DNA of 64,000 nucleotides from Kingdonia uniflora (lineage: Eukaryota > Streptophyta > Magnoliopsida > Ranunculales > Circaeasteraceae). Below are positions 43,019-55,089 of this stretch, piece by piece. The DNA lies in assembly GCA_014058105.1 (NCBI GenBank), contig JACGCM010000779.1, positions 744,001 to 808,000 of the forward strand. Reading direction: 5' to 3'. Position numbers and translations under genes: made by a program. Each line of letters begins with the position of its first letter. The first letter of the stretch is position 1. Under the pieces are notes generated by a model that saw nothing but the letters and a program-made list of their open reading frames with translations, did no database searches and had not been told where the DNA came from.

Positions 43019-46000
43019 GGATAAATAGTACTTCTTCTTCTCTAATCTAACGTTTTATAACTTCAAAAAATTTGGAGAGTACTCATAGAGAGAGACGAAA
43101 GATCAGGGGATTTGATAAAGAGTTATCTGAAGGTGATAAACGGCTGAAGAGGGCAAAAGATTCTGGATCTCGTAGGTGGCTATACAGTAGTGTTGTGAGG
43201 GAAAAGCTTAACTTAACTGCAGATTCTCATTCGGATACTGAAGGTTAGTAGAGATGTGTGTAATATATGTTGACGTATATATATATTAATGATATATGTT
43301 ATGCGTAAACGAATGATCAGAGATATATGTTGAATATATATATATACGTAGATAGAAGAATGATAAGTACCTTAACCTGTATGTAGGTCGAGCGTGAGAG
43401 GCATCTGTGTAGGTCAAAAATGTGTCTGTAGAAATTGTTTTTAAGATGGGCAGTTCGTCTCTTAATGAGGTATCGACCTCTTGTCGGACGAATGATTCTG
43501 AGAGTGAGGTAGAAGTAGGATGGGAATAATTCCTAGGTTTTCTCGGCCAGTTGATATCTTATCCTCCTCGTTCTGATGCTTTTAAAGAGTTTTGAAAAGC
43601 TAAGGCTGCTGTAGAAGGGAAGTGGGGTAATTATGTAGAGTTTGCCTGTAGGCAGTTTAGGGGTTGTACGGTAGCAGTGGGGGAAGAGTATTTCTATCTG
43701 TTGGCTGATTTGGAAGTGGAAAAATGAGATAGGGGTATAAATGAATCGATCTTGTTAGAATATTTTGATGGGGATGTCCGGAGTGACCTCTCAGAGGGTT
43801 TTTTGTGTTGCCTATCTCAATTATAGTATAGGTTGAGCCTTCCCCTCACCAATTTGGTGAAGGGGATTATGAATGTAATTGGAGCATGTCCTATTCAATT
43901 GAACGGGAATATGTGGGAGGTAATTACCCTGTGGGACCATCTGAATGAAAAATAGGAAATGGAGGGAAAAGTGCGGAGGATAAACCCTAAGGATATTTTG
44001 TAGTTTTATGGGGTGAAGAATTATAAGGCCAGTGAGGGGTCATATTTCTATGCGAGCGAAACTCGGCATCGCTTCTTCGATCTGAATTCAGCAGGTCGCA
44101 CCTGGAATGACAACATCATATGGGTGAAGGGTAATTGTCTTCAAAGAGATGATGAAGAACCATTGGACCTTCGGTTTAGAACTGTAAAGCAAAGTAAGCA
44201 TAGACGTGCATATATAGAATTATTGTTACGTTTCGCTGACAACTGTAGTTGATGGTGAAAATGTTATTATTGCAGGTGTGAAGTCTAAAGTGGAGAGGAA
44301 GGAATCTCTGTTGGACAAAGTTACAGAAGATGAGACTGAACTCGAACTTGTGTTGGAGGGACTCGGCCTGAGTAGAAAGAAGTAGGCTGATAGTAGATTG
44401 AATAAGGTTCAAAAAGCTCAGTCTACTAGGTCGATGGCAGGTGTTAATGAAGGAAAAAGGCAAGTAAGTGGTGAAGAGGCTCTAATCAGTTTTTCCAAGA
44501 CTCCTCGAACTGGCAGTTCGGCCCAGCCGAATCCTACTAAGCCGAGCAAAATAGCTCTAAAATATCTAAAGAAATGGATTCTAAAGCCTCTGTCGACCTC
44601 TGGTACCATTGGATGTGGTAAGGTCGGGAAAGATATGACGAGTAGGATCGAACCCTCGGGGGAGTCAGGAGAGAAGGTCGCCGAAGGGCGATCTGCTGTG
44701 GTGGACGACCTTAAAGTTGTCGAAGAAAGGGCCAGGTTGGTAGTTCTTCATAGAGAAAAAGATACGAGCAAGATGGTAAGTTTATATTTATCGAAAAGAA
44801 CTATTTAATACACTTCGAGCTAATCGCTAAGATCGATGTAATTTTTGCAGGTTGCCCGTCTTGTTAAGGGGATTTGGCTCAGTATTGAGGGGGGGGAAAC
44901 GAGCTGAAAAAGGAAAATATCAAGCTGGAAAAAGAATTAGCTCGATCCAGGAATGAAGCTTTGAAGGAAGTTAGGCAGCTGAAGTCTACTCATGCCGTGG
45001 CGATTGGTCAGCTGCAGGTGGAGACAAAGGCCAATCTTGACGAGATGGTTAAGGAGCGTGACAGACTAGGGCATCATTTGATGCTGAAAGGCTATTCTGA
45101 GGAGGAGGTGGATGCCATTAAGGTAGACACCTACGCTGAGGAGGAAGCGGAAGTGGTGGGGATCGTGGACAGTCTTGATGGTATTTCCCGCCAGACGATG
45201 CTCAACAATTAAGGGGATGACGTTGAGCTACCAGAAGGTGGTAGTGAGAAGGTAGGGCAGACACGTGTGTTTGTATAAATATTTGTAAGTTGTTTGAACT
45301 GTGTGTGGGGAAGAAAATTTTGCTGATTGACTTTGTTTTATATACTTTTTGTAGGCAATTAGAGAGATGAGTCATAGAATAAAAGATCTAGAGTCTGGAT
45401 TTTCCAGGGAAAGAGAGACCTCTAAAGCCTTGCCGTCTACGCAAACGAAGCTGCAGGTTAGATCGGAATAGGTCTTTCGACTTGTATGCTATACCAACGT
45501 TAAGTTATCAAGTAAACAGGATATAGATGCATGGTAAAAATTCAATGCTATTAATATAGAGTAGCATATCGAAAGTATGTACCTTGTACGCCGAAAGAAG
45601 ACTCATGAAGCGTTCATCTGAGAATGAACTCCAAACTTTTAGTCTAAAATTATTTGGAAGCAGATGTTTAGAAATTACAGTCTTTTTAGAAATGTAGTAT
45701 GTATATATTCAATGGCTTTCTTGAATCGAACTGTACTAAAAATTATTATATTTCTTGGTCGAATTAGATTCATCTCGCTCACGTGAGGATGACGAACTCT
45801 TGTGTAATCGGGAATTTACAGAGCAGTTCGATAGGATGAAGGAGGCGAACAAGAATAGAGAAGATCAATACGTAAAGGCGTATCTTAGACTTATGGAGTT
45901 GACCCAAGCCGTTTCCGACCTGACTCTTCAGGTCGAAGAGAAAGATGCCGAGATAAATAAGGGATTAAAAGAACTAGCAGAGGTAACAAAATGCGTCGAG

Positions 46001-47141
46001 AAGCTTCAAAGTCGAGTTGATGCGTTAGCTGTAAAGGGTAAGCATGCCGACGCGACTCAATACCGTATTCAGGCGTTGGAACAATCGGAGGAACGATTTC
46101 GATCTGATCTCCAGAAATATAGGAATGAGCTGGAGCGAATGAGACAAAAATTTGTCGAAAAAGATGACGAGTTGGGGGTAGTTAGAAAAAATTTATCGGC
46201 TTTGGAAGCCGCAGCTGAACATTTGCAAATAGCCCTACCCGCCAAGGATATGGAATTCCGGGAAATGCAACAAAGCTGTAACAATTTAAATGAGAGGGTT
46301 GCAAGACTTAAGGCCGAACTAGTACAGGCCATTGCGAGTACCAAGAAATCCGAGGCTAGAGAGTGTTTAGGGGGAAGTAGAACTGAGGTTAAGACTCTTT
46401 TAGTTCGAGGGGATGTAGTTAGTCTCTCAGGTCGAATAAGAGAGCTAGAGAATGACGTATCTCGTATCCAGGGGCAGGTCTAGAAGGGAAATACAAATTT
46501 GGGGGAATGCTAGCATAAGTTGGTTGTTGCTCTTATCAGGGAAAAATTTCTAGAAGAGGAGATCAAAGCAAATAAATCGCTGGTGAAGAGGAAAGAAGAA
46601 TTATTGTAATATATTCCGGCTAGGGAAGAGTTGAACGCTGAAATTCGGAGACTTCGTGCTCGGGTAGTAGACTTAAAAGCCATGAACCTTGCTGAATCAG
46701 CGAAGTATATACAAAAGTTGGAAGAAAATGTAATCTATCATGCTAAGGTCGATGTTGAAATGACTGAACAGAAGAATGAGTATGCTAGGTTAGAGTCATG
46801 CCTCGAGAAGGCGAGAGCGAGATTTACAACAATAGTCATACCTGATGCGTCACGCTGTGACCTATTAAAGGCGATTGTTGCATATTTTGTAGAGGAAGTA
46901 AAAAGACTTGACTTAGAATGAGATACCTTATTCAAAACTCTGTCGGATAAGGGATGCATTTGTGGAGCTAAGATAGATCGAGGGAACTGTCTGAGCGTCA
47001 TGGAAACCCAACTGGGCCCTCAAGCTGCTGAACTGATAGAATCGGATAGAGCTGCTATGATCTACGAACTGAAAGTTTGACCTCTTGATGCAGGGGGAAG
47101 CACTGCTGACTCTCCATCAGTAGAAAACAAACCCATGTAAT
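43019..47141 (+). pseudogene. Element C antisense gene: Transposase_28-like with coiled-coil tail, spliced
   Basis: A TATA-like gataaatag (43019-) precedes it. Parts: basic segment RRWLYSSVVREKLNL (43150-43245); ATG 43447 with Ser/Glu-rich start; Transposase_28-like domain LPLTNLVKGIMNVIGACPIQLNG and RTWNDNIIWVKGNC (43840-44190); intron 44194-44275; basic linker (44276-44775); intron 44776-44850; helical exons (44851-45250, 45355-45456); long coiled coil 45755-46483 and 46631-46921 with heptads such as ELERMRQKFVEKDDELGVV; terminal CICGAKIDRGNCLSVMETQL motif (46960-47010). Introns are 82 and 75 bp, GT-AG, and restore frame. Stops at about 43528, 43608, 43726, 43826, 43954, 44002, 44384 and 46482 make it a pseudogene. 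Function unknown. Confidence 0.7.
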
Positions 47142-47169
47142 AAGAATTTGACCTGAAAATATATAGTAT

Positions 47170-48290
47170 TTGACGCAGACACATTGAAATAGACAAAAGC
47201 TAGTATGACCATTGCCTTATCTTGCGTCTAGTGGGGTCTTTAATATAAAACATTTTTTTTACATTTTCTTTAATCGCAGAAATGGGTTGAGTTAAACTTA
47301 GTTGAAACTTGATTTGAACTATAGAAATGTCGCAGACATATTGAAAGAGATGAAAGCTAGTATGACCTTTTCTTATCTTATGCCTGGTTGAGTCCTTGAT
47401 GTGAAATAAGTTTCTACACTTGCTATAATCGCAGAGATGCAACAGAGTCAGTCAAACCAAGTGATATCCTTTATCCAGCCGGTATAAATGATCTAAACAA
47501 GTTGAAAAAGTTGAAGACTAGTATTACCTTTGCCTTATCTCTTGTTTGGTAGAGTCTTTGATATGAAACAAGTTTCTACACTTGCTATAATCGCAGCGAT
47601 GTAATAGAGTTAGCCAAACCAAGTGATATCCTTGATCCAGCCAGCATAAATGATCCCAGCAAGTTGAAAAAGATGAAGACTAGTAGTACCTTCGTCTTAT
47701 CTCTTGTTTGGTAGAGTCTTTGATATGAAACATGTTTTTATACTTGCTACAATTACAGAGATGTAACAGAGTCAGCCAAACCAAGTAATATATTTGATCC
47801 AGCCAGTATAAATGATCTAAACAAGTTAAAAAAGATGAAGACTAGTATTATCTTTGCTTATCTCTTTTTTGGGAGAGTCTTTGATATGAAACAAGTTTCT
47901 ACACTTGCTGCAATCATAGAGATGTAATAGAGTTAGCCAAACAAAGTGATATCATTGATCCAATCGGTATAAATGATCTAAACAAGTTGAAAAAGATAAA
48001 GACTAGTATTACCTTTGCCTTATTTCTTGTTTGGTAGAGTCTTTGATATAAAACAAGTTTCTACACTTGCTACAATGGCAGAGATATAATAGAGTCAACC
48101 AAACCAAGTAATATCCTTGATCCAGCCGGTATAAATGATCCAAACAAGTTAAAAAAGATGAAGACTAGTATTACCTTTGCCTTATCTCTTGTTGGGTAGA
48201 GTCCTTGATATGAGACAAGTTTCTACACTTGCTACAATCGTAGATATGTAGTAAAAGAAGCCAAATCAATTGATATCCTTGATCTAACTT
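47170..48290. repeat. 162-bp tandem repeat, seven units, element C 3' region
   Basis: The phrase tttctacacttgct marks units at about 47249, 47411, 47572, 47735, 47896, 48058 and 48220, spacing 161-163 bp. Each unit also has 'gaagactagtattacctttgcc' type wording and ccaaaccaagtgatatcc. Same location as the 194-bp array in A but no sequence similarity that I can see. Confidence 0.9.
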
Positions 48291-48489
48291 GGATAAGATT
48301 GATTATAAGCTAGAATTATTTATGCTTTAATCTGTAGAATGTGGTCGAATGATCATAAAGAGAATGATATTGTTAAAAAAAACTTTCATTGATAAGTTCA
48401 GAATTTACATTGGATGGAGATGAGAATCTCACTTTTGGAATTGAAAAGCAAAATACGAACAATGAAAATGTAGTAGCAAGACGCTTAGC

Positions 48490-49900
48490 GATAGTACCGT
48501 TTCAGTCGCCTAGTGTTCCAAGGATTTGAAATGGGGATTCCCTCTTATGTCATGAGATAGTATGATCCCAGGCCTGAGAGACCTGTAATAATGAATGGAC
48601 CCTCTCAATTGTTGGCTAATTTTCTAGCGTGAGGCACTTTGCGATGTTGAGGAATATCTCTGAGGACGAGATCTCTGATTTGGAAAGTACAGCTCCTGAC
48701 TCGGTTATTATATAATCAGGCAAGCATATGATGATACCGACCTAGACTAGCAATGACGCATTCCCTGGTCTCATATATCATATTGAGGTTGCAAGCCAAT
48801 TCGAACTCATTTTCCTCGGCAGTCAGCTCATGATCGTGAACTGGATGATGATATTCAGAAGGAATAATAGCCTCGGTGCCATAAGAAAGGAGGAATTGTG
48901 TGCACTCAGTGGTTTATCGGGGAGTGGCTCGATACGCCCATAGGACGTGAGGTAGTTCGCAAACCCAATTTCCATTTTTCTATGAGTGAAGCTATTTTTT
49001 GAGTCATCCAGGATGGCTTTGTTGGTGATTTGGCTTGGCCATTGCCTTGAGGGTAGTATGGATTTTATGGTGAGTGGATGATATTGTGGTGGTTTAGAAA
49101 GGTTACGACCTTATCTCCCCCAAATTGGGGCCCGTTATTGATTCAAATTAGATGGGGGTACCCAAACCGAGTGATTATGTGGTTCCAGATAAAAGAGATG
49201 ATCTCTTCTTCTCTGGTTCAACATAGTAGAATTGCTTTTACCCATTTTGTAAAGTAATCGTTAGCTATGAATAGGTGATGGCGATTACCTGGAGAGTTAG
49301 GGAATTCACCGACAAGGTCTAGCACCTATCTTTTGATTGGCCAAAAAACCTTGCTTGCATGGAGTTTGGGCGCAGGGGCACGTATCATATGTCCATGTCT
49401 CTGGCAGGATCCGCACCGGCGGGAATATTCTTATGCTTGCTTACACATGCTGGGCCTGAATACTCCTTGAGCTATAGCTCTATTTGTTAATGATCTACCT
49501 ACGGCATGGGAGCCACAAGTTCCTTTGCATAATTCGCGAAGCAGTTTGCCTGCTTTTGACTTCGAGAGGTACTTGAGGTAAGGCCCGGTAACGGAAAGGC
49601 GGCAAAGCATACCATTTTGAGTAATGTAACACTTCGAGTTGTTGATTAGCTGTCGGCGCTCTTTTGGATCAGCTGGGAGTGGTCCATTACAATTGTTGTC
49701 GACACCGAGGTAGGCTAAGAAAGGCTTTCGCCAATCGTCATCTCCCCTTTTATCGCCCCCACTGCTGATCGTGCATTCAGATATGTGATCAATGCTGGGG
49801 GTTGAAATGATTTTAATATGAAGATATCGAGCTTCTGTACCCAAGACCCCGGATAGATATGCCAAGGAATCGGAGTGTCTGTTTTCACCTCAAGGAAGAT
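48490..49900 (-). pseudogene. Element C integrase, broken
   Basis: Minus strand: open frame 49865-49431 with DDWRKPFLAYLGVD, NNSKCYITQNGMLCRLSVTG, LCKGTCGSHAVGRSL; then YSRRCGSCQRHGHM (zinc-finger Cys), VLDLVGEFPN (D), NDYFTKWVKA, INNGPQFGGDKV (the DNGPQF box starts with N), PYYPQGNGQAKSPT (E of the triad replaced in the QVE motif by a frameshift). Multiple stops. Confidence 0.75.
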
Positions 49901-49989
49901 ATTCGAGAGTTGCTTTCACAAACTTACTCATGTTATCTACAACGAAGGTTGCGCATTCGATCATCTTCCCGTTCTTTTGTATTGCTCAG

Positions 49990-50485
49990 AAAATTGATGA
50001 ACGATGAGTAAGGAATCTGTGTAAACTGAAAGTTCGGGGACATCGAGCTCAAGTGCGAGGTCGAGTCCCTGAATGAGAGCTTCATACTCGGTGAGATTAT
50101 TTGAGGCCTCAAAATCTAAGCGGATTGATTTCTAAAATCTTTCATTAGAAGGGGTAATTAAAATGATCCCGATCCCTGACCCTACGGGTCTTGCTAATCC
50201 ATCTGTAAGAAGCTTCTACCCTGACGTAGTGATCCAGTCAAGTCGTTCGTCGAATGGCTTAGGGGTTGGATTCTCTGGCGTGTCTTCGGCAAGGTCTGGG
50301 TCGTGCTCCTCCCACTCGGGATCCTCCACTGGAAAATCCGCGAGAAAATCGACAATGGCCTGACCTTTTTTGGAATGACGTTGTTCAAACTTGATATCAT
50401 GTTCTCCCAAACTGACCGGCCACTGATGCACTCTTCGTGACTTTTCTTTTTTGGATAGAACTTTCCAAAGTGGGTAGTTCATCAT
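49990..50485 (-). pseudogene. Element C RNase H
   Basis: KKGQAIVDFLADFPVEDPEWEE (open frame 50485-50216), then LLTDGLARPVGSGIGIILI (D in TDG), ASNNLTEYEALIQGLDLALE (E) and LSVYTDSLLIVHQF (D). One stop near 50133 and a frame change near 50215. Confidence 0.75.
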
Positions 50486-51900
50486 AACTTTGACAGAATG
50501 TGCTCGGAAGTAGTGCTTGAGTTTTTGCGAAGTATAAACAAGGGTGAGAAGAAGTTTCTCAATTTTAGAGTACCTTGTTTCCGCTGATGTGAGTATTTAA
50601 CTGATGAAAAAAACTAGTTTTTCTATTTTCCCTTTCCAGGCGAATGAGAACTGAGCTGAGAGAAGTATCTGTGACTGCTAGGTAGATTATCAATTCCTCA
50701 TTATCAACTGGGGTGCTCATTATGGGAGACCTCCCCAAGTAGATTTTGAGATCCTAAAAAGCTGCTTTGCATTCTGATGTCCATGTGACCTCTGCAGTTG
50801 GCTGAACCATTTCTCGTTTGGTACATCTGTTGAGTAATAGGAATAGCCAACGACAGCGGTCTAAAGATTTATAGACAAAACGGTTGATTGCGGCAATCTT
50901 GCCGACAAGTTTTTGTACGTGTTTCGTTGACTTTGGAGAAAGCATGTCAAGGAGAGCCCGAATTTGATCTGGGTCAGCCTCAATCTCTTTCTTGCTGATG
51001 AGGTGGCCTAGAAAGCGGTCAGAATGAACCCTGAATTAACATTTATCAGGGTTGAGAAGCATTTTGTAAGATCGAAGGATGTTGAATATTGTGTTGAGAT
51101 CTGAGATGTAATTATCTGACTATACATTTTTTCACAAGAGATCATTGATGTAGAATTCAACGATTTTCCCTAGGTACACGTTGAACATAGCAGTCATCAA
51201 TCGTTAATAAGTAGCACCTACGTTCATGAGACTGAAGGGCATGACTTTATAACAATAAAGGCCACGACTTTATAACAATAAAGGCCACTTTCGGTGATGA
51301 ATGTTGTTTTCTTTTGATCTTCTTCCAGAAGTGGAATTTGATTATACCCTAAGGCAGCGTCCATCATAAATAGGAGATCATGGCCTGCTCTAGAATCGAG
51401 GATCTGATGAATATTGGGAAGAGGGAAACTATCCTTTGGACTATGTTTGCTCAGATCTGTGAAATCTACATAAACTCAAACTTTTCCGTTCTTCTTTGGG
51501 ACAACGACAATATTGGAAATCAGGTCCGGATATTTGGCTTCTCAAATGAATCCCACTTTGACCAATTTCTCGATCTTGGTGTTAACTTAATCTCGAAGAT
51601 GAGGTAAAATTCGTTGCTATTTCTGTTTGACCGTTGTGACGTTGATATTGATGGCTAACTTGTGACAAGCCATGGTCGGATCAACTCCGGGCATTTCTTT
51701 GAAAGACCATACAAAAACATCTCGATTGATTTACAAGAACTGAATAAGAGCATCATTCTCATGCAGAACCAGCTTGGTTCCGATGAACGTACCTCTGCTA
51801 GGTCCATCAATGTTGACATATTCCGCAGGCTCCTCAGTAGGTGATTGATCGTTGAGGTGATCAATTTTCCATAATTACTATGCCGTCAATCTGTCTGAAG
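50486..51900 (-). pseudogene. Element C reverse transcriptase, broken
   Basis: Minus strand: PSRGTFIGTKLVLHEND (about 51800), NRDVFVWSFKEMPGVDPTMA, NIVVVPKKNGKV.VYVDFTDL (about 51510), AALGYNQIPLLEEDQKKTTF, LVGKIAAINRF and EVTWTSECKAAF (50945-50754). The finger/palm YVDD region is disturbed near 51150. A 23-bp tandem duplication (gactttataacaataaaggc, about 51243-51287) adds a frameshift. Confidence 0.75.
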
Positions 51901-52375
51901 TATCTAGGATGGTAGAGACAGTATTTTTACAAGGTCGAGAGACTTTCTGACTACCTTTGATCTCATAAATACCATTATCATATTTGAATCAGAGTGCTTG
52001 GTGATAGGTGGAAGCGATTGCTTCCATATTGTGTATCCAACAACGGCCCATAATCCCATGATAGCGAGATTTGGCATTGAAGACATAGAAAACGACGTTG
52101 ATAGTGGCTGGTCCTGCGGTAATAGGTAAGGTAAACTTGTCTAGTCATTCCTCTCTGGAGCCATTGAACCCACTAATGTCGGTGTCGCTCTGAATGACTT
52201 CATCGGCCAAACCCATCATGTCGATCGTACTCTAAAAAAGAATTTCAATACCGCTTCCTGTATCGATCATCATTGTGTGCATGACAAACTGTTTTATCTT
52301 GAGCATTATGACTAACGCATCATGATATGGAAATTTTACATGGCTAGTATCGCAATCCTCGAAGGAGATTCCGAG
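51901..52375 (-). pseudogene. Element C aspartic protease
   Basis: Minus strand: LGISFEDCDTSHVKFPYHDA, MMIDTGSGIEILF (about 52290-52250, with a classic DTGS catalytic loop), GFNGSREE, LPITAGPATINVVFYVFNAK, YHGIMGRCWIHNMEAIASTY. Stops at about 52237 and 52147. Confidence 0.7.
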
Positions 52376-54150
52376 TCATCCATTGCTCGACTCGGGAAGA
52401 ACTTTGGCTTCTTTGTCTTGAGGTATAAGATTACAGCATTTTGAAAGCCTTTGGCACTTTGATCGGTTAGAATTGGTGATCTGGCAGATTTTGATCATAT
52501 TGCAGAGGTGCATATAGTTAAGATGCTTCTCCTCTGCTCTATCGTTGACCTGAACAACTTCGAGCTGCTTCTTATAGTTTCCATCTTGGTATGACTTCAG
52601 GTCAACAATGTATTCGAGCATCCGTCCCTCCTTTAAAATGTGCTCGAGCAACCGTTGTAAAGCATAGAAATTGTCAGCAGTATAATGATTTACCTTATGA
52701 TGTAGGCAAAATGGTCGATCCTCGATGGGCTCCAGTGGTTGAGAGACGCGGTAGAGCGGGTCTTTCAACAACAGTGGAAAAATAGTGGAGATTCGGACGT
52801 TTAGTTTTGGGAGGACGAGTTAGTTTTGTGGACTATTTTTCTGGGGGTATCCAGTGTTCCCCTTGGTGCATTTCTGACACCCTGTTCCTCCTTAGGCTTG
52901 TTGGCTTGATCTATAGGTGGAGCTTTGGTGGAGAGAGCAGATTTAGTAAACTTTTGTCCCTCAGACATCATCCTCTCCAAGTTGATGTAACCGTTGACTT
53001 TGGTGATCATCTCCTCTAATGTCGCACGCTTATTAAGGAAGAGGTATTCTATGGCTTTGCAATCGAGCCGGAGTGCATTAGTGAAAATGGTCACAGCTAT
53101 TTTTTAGTCGAGGTTATCCACTTTTCTCGCGAGCTCTAGGAATTTCTTTGAGAAGTCTTCAAGCTTTTCTCCATGTGACTATTTAAGACCGATAAGAGAA
53201 TACAAGTTCTCCTCTTTATCTCTGTTGTGAGCATATGTCTTGATGAACTATTTCTGCAGCTGATCAAACGTGTAGACGGATTCCTCGGGAAGAGAATGGA
53301 ACCATCGGAGTGGCTCCTCCTATAAACTTATGGCGAACAGACGGCAGAGAATGTGGTTGAGATTGGATTACAGCCCCAATGAATCACGGTATTGCTGAAT
53401 ATGCTCCTTCGGGTCAGTACCTTTGCATTTGTGAATTTTGGGAGTATGGAAACCTTTCGGTATCTCCATATCGAATAGTTCTTTGGCAATCGGACTTCCT
53501 TCTAACTTCGTGGTATCACCGGTAGTACCCAGAACTTGTGCCTCGATCAACTCCTTAATTTGTTGGTCTATGTGTTTTTTTGTGACGTAATGACGTGTTG
53601 GTTGAATCGTTGGACGTGCTGGCAGGGGATGATGAGTTCCCGTACCTTCATTCAAACAATCTCGCGCTAGAACTTGATGTAGAGGTCGCTAGTATTCCTC
53701 CTGATGGATGGAAATCTGGTGACCTCGACTGACTTCTGATTAAACTTCTCCCCCCAAATGGATGGAGGGCTGCAGTCCGTGTGGTAAATTTATGGAAATG
53801 GCTTTACTGGCAGCTCCCCGAGGTCCCAATCTTTCCCTTGCAGAAATGCAGGAGGTCTCTAGAAGTTGATCGCGACCCCTGGCTGGAGGAGCCTGCTGAG
53901 TATTTTGCAGAGCCTCGAGTGCAGTCTGCATCGTCATCATCTGATCTTTGTGCTCTTTTGTTCTGCATCGAGCTTTTTGTTCTACATCGAGCTCTTTCGC
54001 TCAGAGCTCGCGATCCTTTGTCAATTGAAGTTCGAGTTTGGCACGTTTTTCTGTCTCGGCGTGGAGATTCACCTATAACTCGGTAAGTTGTCCCGGATCC
54101 ACAAAAATTTCGAGCTGAGTTCCTGCGGCCTGTCGTTTGGAAGAAACCAT
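52376..54150 (-). pseudogene. Element C gag, broken
   Basis: ATG at 54150 begins MVSSKRQAAGTQLEIFVDPG, 50 nt after the PBS, as expected for gag. A charged helical N-terminus, then LIEAQVLGTTGD, FDMEIPKGFHTPKIHKCKGT and DPKEHIQQYRDSLGL (53655-53368), RWFHSLPEESVYTFDQLQK, FTNALRLDCKAIEYLFLNKR, TLEEMITKVNGYINLERM (53094-) and CLHHKVNHYTADNFYAL-type Cys/His motif (about 52710). Frames change near 53700, 53365, 53110 and 52800. Confidence 0.75.
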
Positions 54151-54200
54151 AATTGAAAATTATAGTGAAAGACTGTCTTTGGGTATCGTGGAAATACAGT

Positions 54201-54220
54201 CTTTCCCACAGATGGCGCCA
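54201..54220 (-). promoter_or_regulatory. Element C primer-binding site
   Basis: Minus strand TGGCGCCATCTGTGGGAAAG, two bases from the 5' LTR end; the classic plant Ty3/gypsy primer-site wording. Confidence 0.8.
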
Positions 54221-54222
54221 AA

Positions 54223-54799
54223 TATAATGGACAAATTCCGTAAGCTCGAAATGATTAGAAATTGGCTATCACACCAAGGAACCTGTAACAATACTCTAAT
54301 AGAAAGTAAGAAATATAAACAAGTGTTTTTAGCATGGAAAACCACTGAATAGGTAAAAAGCCACGACCTCGTATGGAGGATTTTTGTAAAAGTATATTTA
54401 TTGCTTGAAACGGATATCTTTATTACAAGTAATCTTTAAATATATAAATGTTTTTGATCTCGTAAATAAGAAGTTTGTCTAATTTTTCTGGTCCCTGTCT
54501 CTTCTGGAACTTTTCCTTTATATAAGCTTTTCCCAAAGCTCTTCATAGTGCTGGAGCACATTTTCTAAATAATATGGTTAGTGGTGGTTGACTAAATAAC
54601 TAATGAGTTCATGGGGGACAGGTGTCTTTGACTGGATAATATTTTCTGGGTTTAGCTCGACCACGCTCTTGAGTAGTTCGTGGGGCTGGTTGGAATGTTG
54701 ACTAGAGTGTCAAGTGTTAAAAATGCGTGAGCCTGAGATGGAGGTAAATCGAGCTTCGTGAGCTTGATTTTGAGTGAAATCAAAGGATAAGTCCCTACA
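54223..54799 (-). repeat. Element C 5' LTR (577 bp)
   Basis: Plus-strand TATAATGG ... AAGTCCCTACA. The terminal TG of the other LTR reads TA here. Confidence 0.85.
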
Positions 54800-54804
54800 G
54801 GCGC
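54800..54804. repeat. Target-site duplication GGCGC, right of element C
   Basis: Pairs with GGCAC at 40090-40094. The G-to-A change is what loss of a methylated CpG would give. Confidence 0.75.
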
Positions 54805-55008
54805 GGTTCTGTCTGTCGGCATCATCTAAATGGCGATGCCATTCGGCTTTGAATTCTTGCTAGTGCTTTTCACGTTCCTGGTGCAGTTGTGTTTGGTGTC
54901 GCTCCTCGACTTGAGCTAATTGCTAAAAAAAAGTAGGGCTAGTTGGGCGGCCACTCCGTCGATGGAGCTACCGGCATGGGTGGAACTTGAACAGAGGGTA
55001 GGGGCCAT
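54805..55008 (-). pseudogene. Element B gag, first exon-like part
   Basis: ATG at 55008: MAPTLCSSSTHAGSSIDGVA, then QLAQVEERHQTQLHQERE and AEWHRHLDDADRQNRA at the element C junction. It aligns with the element A gag start (12437). One stop after a T/A run near 54930. Confidence 0.7.
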
Positions 55009-55071
55009 TGAGAATGATCTGTGGTAGTTGGAAAATGGAGAAAATGAGCAAGGAGATTGGTAGGGTGGGCA

Positions 55072-55087
55072 GGCACAGACGAAGCCA
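55072..55087 (-). promoter_or_regulatory. Element B primer-binding site
   Basis: Minus strand TGGCTTCGTCTGTGCC, next to the 5' LTR; matches TGGCGTCGTTTGTGCC of element A. Confidence 0.7.
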
Positions 55088-55089
55088 AA

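Larger units (their letters stand above)
40095..54799 (-). mobile_element. Element C: Tat/Ogre-like Ty3/gypsy nested in element B gag
   Basis: Minus-oriented, 14.7 kb, LTRs of 577-578 bp nearly 90% alike by eye, PBS at 54201-54220, and a 4/5 matching target duplication. Order on the minus strand: 5' LTR, PBS, gag (54150-), PR, RT, RNase H, INT (to about 48490), 162-bp tandem repeats (48290-47170), then the antisense cassette on the plus strand (40903-47141) and the 3' LTR. Related to A and B in plan but clearly a different family. Confidence 0.85.
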
